Positions 57,679 to 64,000 of a DNA stretch of 64,000 bases are shown one piece after another. The stretch is from the NCBI RefSeq assembly GCF_026212465.1, contig NC_080047.1, forward strand, positions 40,908,422 to 40,972,421. Reading direction: 5' to 3'. Every line of letters starts with the position of its first letter. Within the stretch, counting starts at the first letter, position 1. Origin of the DNA: Amaranthus tricolor. Lineage: Eukaryota > Streptophyta > Magnoliopsida > Caryophyllales > Amaranthaceae. The position numbers and the translations under genes were made by a program. The notes beneath the pieces were generated by a model that searched no databases, was not told where the DNA came from, and was given only the letters and a program-made list of their open reading frames with translations.

Positions 57679-58274
57679 TGAAAACGATTGCCAAATACTT
57701 ACGATGTTAAGAACAAACAACAATGAGCAAAATTAAGTTTGACAAAGTAACAAACAAGGACACAAAGATTTAAGGAGGTTCACCCAATGATGGCTACGTC
57801 CTCCGTGGTGTGTAGTTTATGTTTATATTATATCAAATGAATACAAACAACACTTCAATATGAAGAATTACAATTGAGATAGAGATAACAACAATAGGCT
57901 ATGTGTTTGGCTTAAGGGTTGTGTTTGATGTGTTTTGCATACTTGAAGTGTGGGTATGAGAGCCCTATTTATAGTGCTAGGTACTTGAAGATGAATGGCT
58001 CACATAAATACATAGTTAATTTAGGGTAATGAATACTATGAAATAACTCTAAGAACTTGAAAAGGCATTATCTCAAGAGTCACACACATGAGACTCTTCA
58101 CCTTAATCTTCATTAACACCAATAATTCCCATGAATACTCTTCACCTTATTACACCCTTTTGGATTCCACAACTCAAGAGTCACACACATGAATTCAACC
58201 CTTTAATGTGCACTCAAGTCACACATTAGTATAGTATCATTTATAATCACATTAGTATACTACCATTCATAACA
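57679..58274 (-). repeat. 3' LTR of the Copia element
   Basis: The 596-bp repeat begins TGAAAACGATTGCC and ends CATTCATAACA. On the minus strand it has a TATA box (CTATAAATAG) near 57965-57974. It is identical to the 5' LTR except for T in place of C at 57688. Confidence 0.95.
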
Positions 58275-58286
58275 ATCTCCACCTTG
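58275..58286 (-). other. Polypurine tract of the Copia element
   Basis: On the minus strand the sequence AAGGTGGAGAT lies directly before the 3' LTR. This is where plus-strand DNA synthesis is primed in LTR retroelements. Confidence 0.75.
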
Positions 58287-58369
58287 ACTTGAGTTCACCC
58301 AAGTCACAACATTCATCAATCCACTTCATATTCAAAAAACATACACACCTCAAAATGCCCAAGAGGGCA

Positions 58370-61300
58370 TTATCTCAAGCAAGGAGCTAAACCTACCAAG
58401 TCAACACATAACTCAAACTTGGTAGTAGGTAATGACTTTGTCATCATGTCGGCCGGATTTTCCGTAGTGTCAATTTTCTTCAATAACACCCTTTTGTGCT
58501 CAACTTCATCCCGGATAAAGTTATACTTAATGTCAATGTGCTTGGACCTTCTATGAAATGTATTTTGATTTCTAGCCAAATGTATTGCACTTTGACTATC
58601 ACAATGCACACTTACCTCACACACCTTATTGCACATTTCACCAACAAGACCTTTAAGCCATTTTGCTTCCTTGAATGACTCGGCCACGGCTATGTACTCC
58701 GCTTCGGTTGTAGAAAGAGCAACCACATCTTGCAAAGATGATTGCCAACTAATCGCCGAACCACCCAAAGTAAACACGAACCCACTTGTGGACTTTCTAT
58801 TATCTAGATCACCACCATAATCCGAGTCACAAAACCCGGTTAGCTCACTTGAATTTTTCCCATACATGAGACAAACATTTGAAGTATCTTTCAAATACCT
58901 CAATAGCCATTTTAGTGCCTCCCAATGTCCCTTACCCGGATTAGACATATATCTACTCACCAAACTCACCGCATGAGCAATGTCGGGCCTAGAGCATACC
59001 ATAGCATACATAACGCTACCAACGGCACTAGTGTATGGAATTCTTACCATTTGCTCTTCTTCCTCTTTTGTTTGTGGACACAAATTCTTGGACAATTTGA
59101 AATGAGAAGCAAGAGGAGTAGACACACCTTTAGCATCATCCATGGAGAAACGTTGAACAACTTTCTCAATGTACTTCCTTTGACTAAGGTATAAGACACC
59201 CTTAGCCCGATCTCTCAAAATCTCCATCCCAAGAATCTTCTTGGCTTCACCAAGATCTTTCATATCAAATTCACTTGAAAGCAACACTTTCAAGTCCTCC
59301 GCCTTAAGCAAAGAGCTACATGCTACTAGCATATCATCAACATATAAGAGCAAATATAGTAAAGAACCATCTTCAAATTTCTTAAGATAAACACAGCTAT
59401 CATAAGAACTTCTAACAAAATCATGTGAAATCATAAAGGAATCAAACCTTTTGTACCATTGCCTTGGAGATTGCTTCAACCCATACAATGACCTCTTCAA
59501 TCTACACACATGATTCTCCTTACCGGCTACCTCAAAACCTTCCGGTTGCTTCATAAAGATTTCTTCTTCAAGCTCACCGTGAAGAAAAGCCGTCTTTACA
59601 TCCAATTGATGTAACTCCAAATCCTCCATTGCCACCAAAGCAAGCAATGCCCTAATAGAAGAGTGTTTCACGACCGGAGAGAAAACTTCGTGAAAATCAA
59701 TACCCTCAATTTGAGAGTATCCCTTTGCAACAACCCTTGCTTTGTAGATGGGAGGAATATCACTAGAAGGACCCTCCTTCCTCTTGAATATCCACTTGCA
59801 CCCCACAATCTTCTTTTTCTTTGGTGCAACAACGATATCCCAAGTTCCATTCTTCGCAAGAGATTCCATCTCTTGTTTCATAGCAATCAACCACTTGCTT
59901 GAGTCATTTGAGGCCATAGCCTCCTTGTACGTACTTGGTTCATTTAACCCTTCGATTTCGCTAGCAATGTTGAGAGCATAAACAACATAATCACACTCTT
60001 CAATGTACCTCCTTGGAGCCACGATCTTCCTTCTTTGCCTAGTTGTGGACAAAGGAGGAGACCTTTGTTGAACATCATCATTTTTCTCATTATCAACATT
60101 GGAGGATTCAACCTCCACTTGTGCTTCATTATCATCATTATTAAAAGGTTTTTCAACATTAGATACAAGCATGCTATCTTCATCAAAAACAACATCTCTA
60201 GAAACAATAATTTTCTTTGATTCATTACACCATACCCTATACCCCTTTACACCCACTCCATACCCCACAAAGATACATTTTCTAGCCCTAGGTTCTAACT
60301 TACCATCATTTACATGAATATAAGCTGGACAACCAAAGATTCTAAGACTAGAATAGTTTACCGGAGTGTTGTACCATACCTCTTGTGGCGACTTGAACTT
60401 CAAGGCGGTATGAGGTGAACGGTTGATCAAATAACATGCCGTAGCCACCGCTTCGGCCCAAAATTGTTTCCCCAAATTTGCTTGATTTAGCATGCATCTT
60501 GCCCTTTCCAATAACGTTTTATTCATCCTCTCCGCAACACCATTTTGTTGAGGACGACCTGCACAAGTTCTATGTCTAACAATACCTTCATTAGAACAAT
60601 AATTGAGAAACTTGCTATCAACAAATTCAAGACCATTGTCGGTTCTCAAGGTCTTGATGCTCCTACCGGCTTTCTTTTCAATCATCTTCTTCCATTCCAA
60701 GAAGACATCAAAAACTTCATATTTATGTTTTATAAAGTAACACCAAACTTTTCTAGAGTAATCATCAATAAAGGTCAACATGTAGCTACAACCACTAAGG
60801 GAGGGCGTTCGTGAAGGCCCCCACAAGTCGGAATGGACATAATCTAATATCCCCTTAGTGTTGTGGATGGCGGGTTTAAAACTAACTCTCTTGTGTTTCC
60901 CATAAACACAATGTTCACAAAAACCAAGGTTCCCAAAATTTTTTCCATCAAATAAACCTTGTTTAGAGAGTTCAAACATACCTCTTTCGCTCATGTGACC
61001 AAGCCTCAAGTGCCAAAGTTTGGTGTCACGATCGGACATTGTGCTTGTGGATACATTCGCCGAGCCAAGAATGGTTGAACCTTGAAGAGCATACAAACTC
61101 CCATTCAACCTCCCCTTCATCACCACTAGTGAACCCTTGGCTACCTTCATAACTCCACCTTCACAAGTGATTCTACACCCGATCTTATCAAGAGTACCCA
61201 AAGATAAAAGATTCTTTTTCAAGCCCGGGACATACCTTACATCGGTTAAGGTCCTCACAATCCCATCAAACATTTTAATTTTAATGCTCCCAATCCCAAC

Positions 61301-62290
61301 AACCTTACATGTGGTGTTGTTTCCCATGGTAACATTTCCCCCATCAACACTTTCAAATGTATGGAAGAAAGTTTTGTTGGGAGTCATGTGGAATGTGCAC
61401 CCCGAATCAAGAATCCATTCATTATTACCTTTGTACTCATGAGTGGCAACAAGAACATCGCCATCATCACTATCATTCACATAACTAGCATTGGCATTGC
61501 TAGTTCCTTCCCTTGCCTCTTCTTCTAGCTTTCTCTTAAGCTTCCAACAATCCTTCTTGATGTGGCCCTTAAGCTTGCAATAGTTACAAGACTTATTTTT
61601 GTTTGGCCTCACGGACTTGGACCTTCCTTTACCCTTGTTTCCACTCCCACTAGTGGAACCTTTCTCTTGTGACCTCCCTCTTACAAACAAACCGTCACTA
61701 GCATTGCTTGGTGACTTTTGTGACAATTGTGTATCAATGAGATCCCTTTGAGTCAAGGCATTCTTCACATCATCACTACTCAAATTATCTCTACCATAAA
61801 GTAGAGTTTCTCTAAAATTTTTATAAGAAGGGGGTAAAGAACATAAAAGATAAATTGCCAAGTCTTCATCATCAAGCTTAACATCAATGTTTTGTAAATC
61901 CATAACAATGGAACAAAACTCATCCAAGTGAGGTTTTAAAGGTTTACCTTCCTCCAAGCGTAAGTCGTAGAGTCTACTCTTCAAAAGTAGCCTATTGGTA
62001 ACACTCTTGGCCATGTAGAGTGATTCCAATTTCTCCCATATACTCTTGGTTGTTGTTTCTTTAACAACCTCTCTTAGAACTTCATTGGATAAGCATAATT
62101 GGATTGCCGATAACGCCTTTGTGTCTATCTCTTCCCGTCTCGATGCGGACATTCCTTCCGGCATCTTCTCTACACCATCAATCGCCTTGTGCACACCATT
62201 TTGAATCAAAATGGCTCTCATTTTGACTTGCCATAAGCCAAAGTTTACATTCCTATCAAACTTCTCAATATCGAGCTTCATTGTAGTCAT
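58370..62290 (-). CDS. Copia gag-pol polyprotein, intact
   Basis: The frame is open from 62347, but the first ATG is at 62290, giving 1306 residues. Domains in order are: gag (UBN2-like) about 1-190; zinc knuckle CNYCKLKGHIKKDC about 233-246; aspartic protease with DSGC near 292-297; integrase zinc-binding HLRLGHMSERG near 425 and the core with DLWGPS, TDNGLEF and ERMNKTLLE near 485-590. Reverse transcriptase follows with LYGLKQSPRQWYKRFD and the catalytic YVDDML near 980, then RNase H with CDSDYGGD and STTEAEYIA near 1155-1200. All key residues that can be checked by eye are present and there is no stop or frameshift. It makes the capsid, protease, integrase and reverse transcriptase needed for copying the element. 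The upstream 19 codons overlap the primer-binding site and are unlikely to be translated. Confidence 0.97.
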   Translation of the reverse strand: MTTMKLDIEKFDRNVNFGLWQVKMRAILIQNGVHKAIDGVEKMPEGMSASRREEIDTKALSAIQLCLSNEVLREVVKETTTKSIWEKLESLYMAKSVTNRLLLKSRLYDLRLEEGKPLKPHLDEFCSIVMDLQNIDVKLDDEDLAIYLLCSLPPSYKNFRETLLYGRDNLSSDDVKNALTQRDLIDTQLSQKSPSNASDGLFVRGRSQEKGSTSGSGNKGKGRSKSVRPNKNKSCNYCKLKGHIKKDCWKLKRKLEEEAREGTSNANASYVNDSDDGDVLVATHEYKGNNEWILDSGCTFHMTPNKTFFHTFESVDGGNVTMGNNTTCKVVGIGSIKIKMFDGIVRTLTDVRYVPGLKKNLLSLGTLDKIGCRITCEGGVMKVAKGSLVVMKGRLNGSLYALQGSTILGSANVSTSTMSDRDTKLWHLRLGHMSERGMFELSKQGLFDGKNFGNLGFCEHCVYGKHKRVSFKPAIHNTKGILDYVHSDLWGPSRTPSLSGCSYMLTFIDDYSRKVWCYFIKHKYEVFDVFLEWKKMIEKKAGRSIKTLRTDNGLEFVDSKFLNYCSNEGIVRHRTCAGRPQQNGVAERMNKTLLERARCMLNQANLGKQFWAEAVATACYLINRSPHTALKFKSPQEVWYNTPVNYSSLRIFGCPAYIHVNDGKLEPRARKCIFVGYGVGVKGYRVWCNESKKIIVSRDVVFDEDSMLVSNVEKPFNNDDNEAQVEVESSNVDNEKNDDVQQRSPPLSTTRQRRKIVAPRRYIEECDYVVYALNIASEIEGLNEPSTYKEAMASNDSSKWLIAMKQEMESLAKNGTWDIVVAPKKKKIVGCKWIFKRKEGPSSDIPPIYKARVVAKGYSQIEGIDFHEVFSPVVKHSSIRALLALVAMEDLELHQLDVKTAFLHGELEEEIFMKQPEGFEVAGKENHVCRLKRSLYGLKQSPRQWYKRFDSFMISHDFVRSSYDSCVYLKKFEDGSLLYLLLYVDDMLVACSSLLKAEDLKVLLSSEFDMKDLGEAKKILGMEILRDRAKGVLYLSQRKYIEKVVQRFSMDDAKGVSTPLASHFKLSKNLCPQTKEEEEQMVRIPYTSAVGSVMYAMVCSRPDIAHAVSLVSRYMSNPGKGHWEALKWLLRYLKDTSNVCLMYGKNSSELTGFCDSDYGGDLDNRKSTSGFVFTLGGSAISWQSSLQDVVALSTTEAEYIAVAESFKEAKWLKGLVGEMCNKVCEVSVHCDSQSAIHLARNQNTFHRRSKHIDIKYNFIRDEVEHKRVLLKKIDTTENPADMMTKSLPTTKFELCVDLVGLAPCLR

Positions 62291-62333
62291 GATTTTCAAG
62301 TAATAATTTCTTAAAACACCGCAAAATAACCTT

Positions 62334-62346
62334 GGCTCTGATACCA
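62334..62346 (-). other. Primer-binding site (initiator tRNA-Met type)
   Basis: The minus strand reads TGGTATCAGAGCC two bases inside the 5' LTR. This is the standard plant Copia site complementary to the 3' end of initiator tRNA-Met. Confidence 0.9.
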
Positions 62347-62348
62347 AT

Positions 62349-62944
62349 TGAAAACGATCGCCAAATACTTACGATGTTAAGAACAAACAACAATGAGCAA
62401 AATTAAGTTTGACAAAGTAACAAACAAGGACACAAAGATTTAAGGAGGTTCACCCAATGATGGCTACGTCCTCCGTGGTGTGTAGTTTATGTTTATATTA
62501 TATCAAATGAATACAAACAACACTTCAATATGAAGAATTACAATTGAGATAGAGATAACAACAATAGGCTATGTGTTTGGCTTAAGGGTTGTGTTTGATG
62601 TGTTTTGCATACTTGAAGTGTGGGTATGAGAGCCCTATTTATAGTGCTAGGTACTTGAAGATGAATGGCTCACATAAATACATAGTTAATTTAGGGTAAT
62701 GAATACTATGAAATAACTCTAAGAACTTGAAAAGGCATTATCTCAAGAGTCACACACATGAGACTCTTCACCTTAATCTTCATTAACACCAATAATTCCC
62801 ATGAATACTCTTCACCTTATTACACCCTTTTGGATTCCACAACTCAAGAGTCACACACATGAATTCAACCCTTTAATGTGCACTCAAGTCACACATTAGT
62901 ATAGTATCATTTATAATCACATTAGTATACTACCATTCATAACA
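62349..62944 (-). repeat. 5' LTR of the Copia element, with promoter
   Basis: The 596-bp repeat is the upstream LTR of the minus-strand element. A TATA box (CTATAAATAG on the minus strand) lies at 62635-62644, and transcription would run leftward into gag-pol. It differs from the other LTR by one base. Confidence 0.95.
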
Positions 62945-62949
62945 ATTAC

Positions 62950-63349
62950 TCATATAAAGAATAAAATAGACTTTCTACAAAATAGGGCTTAAAATTGAAC
63001 AAAATTTAGGGCTTTGTCAAGCACCCGTATAAACTTTAAGATGGTTCACTCAAACTATATTTATACCTTGCCTAAATATTTTATTGATGAATTGAAAGCT
63101 TTTTTTTTTTAAATACGGTTGTAATTTGGAAAAATTATTAGAAAAACAGAAATCAGGGAGATTAGAGATAGATCAGGATAATGAGATTAGTGAATTTGAA
63201 TAGCATACTAAAAAGTTTCTTTAATTTGTGGTTCTCCTTGGGCTCCTCCTTCCTATAAATTATTATCAACATACAAATAGTTATATTTTGATTGAAATTA
63301 ATTACTATTAATTAAATCTTAATTATCTTCATCAACCTCGAACTTAAAA
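62950..63349. other. AT-rich spacer between the two Copia elements
   Basis: Nothing recognisable was found. It separates the target duplication of the complete Copia element from the second, truncated one. Confidence 0.45.
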
Positions 63350-64000
63350 GGTAGTTGGAGTATTTGTAGGAAAATAGGGAGTAGAATAAAATAAAGATAT
63401 TATTTTCTTAAAATCTTTTTTAATATTTAGGATATTAAAGTTATTTTATTTCCTATTATTTTGTTTAGGTTAATATTTTGTTTCCTTATTTTAGTCTTAA
63501 TCTCTTGTATAAATAAAAGTGTTCTTCTCATTGACAATTTAATACAAACCAAGTATTCAAAACCCCAAAGACAAATCTCTACTTTATTATTTCCGCATAA
63601 TGATTTTCTATATGATATTAGCGCCGTAAGGTTTTCCTGGACAGAAAAACTCTATCGGTATTTTATTGTTGATCATAATCGACCAAAATCAATACAAACC
63701 CAAAAATCAATAAAAAAACAAAGATATCCGAAAAATTTAACGAAAAAAATTACACCAAGTGGTGTAAAGAAATGGAAAATGAACTTGGTGATCAGAGGAT
63801 GCTCAATCATATCACCGTCATTCCCCCGACAACCATAACTCCACAATTGAAACAATATGATAGCAGGGTTATATCATGGATTCTCGCATGTATTAACTCT
63901 AATATTATCGACCTTGTTATATCATTTACTACTATTGCCCATGAATTATGGACTTGGATTCATACTCTATACAGGCCAACTTCGCTACCTCCCGTGAACG
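63350..64000 (+). mobile_element. 5' end of a second Copia-like element, cut by the window end
   Basis: A TATA word (TATAAATAAA) at about 63508-63517 and a leader are followed near 63618-63632 by TGATATTAGCGCC, a decayed version of the primer-binding site TGGTATCAGAGCC. Near 63800 an open + frame begins MLNHITVIPPTTITPQLKQY, then RVISWILACINSNIIDLVIS and AHELWTWIH. This is the layout of Copia gag (a W-containing helix followed by SxxIxxxV and A.E.W). The left LTR boundary is uncertain, probably near 63350. The frame is open to the last base of the window. The earlier 125-residue frame (63461-63838) is not a real gene. Confidence 0.6.

Larger units (their letters stand above)
57679..62944 (-). 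mobile_element. Complete Copia (Ty1-type) LTR retrotransposon
   Basis: The 5266-bp element has two 596-bp LTRs with TG...CA ends and a perfect 5-bp target duplication ATTAC (57674-57678 and 62945-62949). The primer-binding site next to the 5' LTR is TGGTATCAGAGCC on the minus strand (complementary to initiator tRNA-Met). A purine tract AAGGTGGAGAT adjoins the 3' LTR. One uninterrupted gag-pol frame fills the interior. By eye the LTRs differ at a single base (57688 against 62358). The element is recent and may still be active. Domain order (integrase before reverse transcriptase) proves Copia; the Tork/TNT1 lineage is likely but not certain. Confidence 0.97.

Noticed and set aside
62291..62347. 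Upstream extension of the Copia gag-pol frame
   Set aside because: It has no ATG and overlaps the primer-binding site. The ATG at 62290 is followed directly by the gag motif.
1..64000. CRISPR arrays, operons, riboswitches or other prokaryotic systems
   Set aside because: The window is nuclear plant DNA with spliced genes and plant transposons. No regularly spaced direct repeats with unique spacers were seen.

Overview
The window is a piece of nuclear DNA from a flowering plant. It is AT-rich, has intron-containing genes, and is full of plant transposons. Coding style, repeat families and the polygalacturonase-inhibitor genes suggest a eudicot, probably Caryophyllales/Amaranthaceae (beet, spinach or amaranth relatives). 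The family assignment is an inference from general resemblance, not a database match.

Layout. 0-9 kb: small MITEs and a decayed PIF/Harbinger transposon (4115-8347) carrying both of its genes. 9-12 kb: a lone Copia-type LTR, a LINE 3' fragment and AT-rich DNA. 12.1-14.2 kb: a complete four-exon gene for ribosomal protein eL6 (RPL6) with a typical ribosomal-protein promoter. 15-27 kb: nested MITEs, a Mutator-like MITE, a CACTA MITE and a 995-bp foldback element with tRNA-Ile-like sequences in both arms. 27.8-55.7 kb: four intronless genes for secreted LRR proteins of the polygalacturonase-inhibiting protein (PGIP) type, all on the + strand. Between the third and fourth PGIP genes lies a minus-strand F-box/LRR/FBD-like gene of at least three coding exons, with one frameshift and transposon debris in its introns. 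53.9-54.8 kb: a hAT-like element that has captured part of a DUF1685-like host gene, ending about 150 bp upstream of the fourth PGIP. 57.7-62.9 kb: a complete, very young Copia retrotransposon on the minus strand. 63.3-64.0 kb: the start of a second Copia element that runs off the window.

How it fits together. The biological core is the PGIP cluster, a cell-wall defence locus that has expanded by tandem duplication. Copies 1 and 2 share a central tract that is about 98% identical inside genes that are otherwise about 80% identical, which points to gene conversion. The repeat number differs between copies (about 10, 10, 12 and 5 LRRs), so ligand range probably differs too. Several transposons sit close to PGIP promoters. 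RPL6 and the F-box gene are unrelated neighbours. Most ORFs outside the listed genes look like chance frames in AT-rich or repeat DNA.
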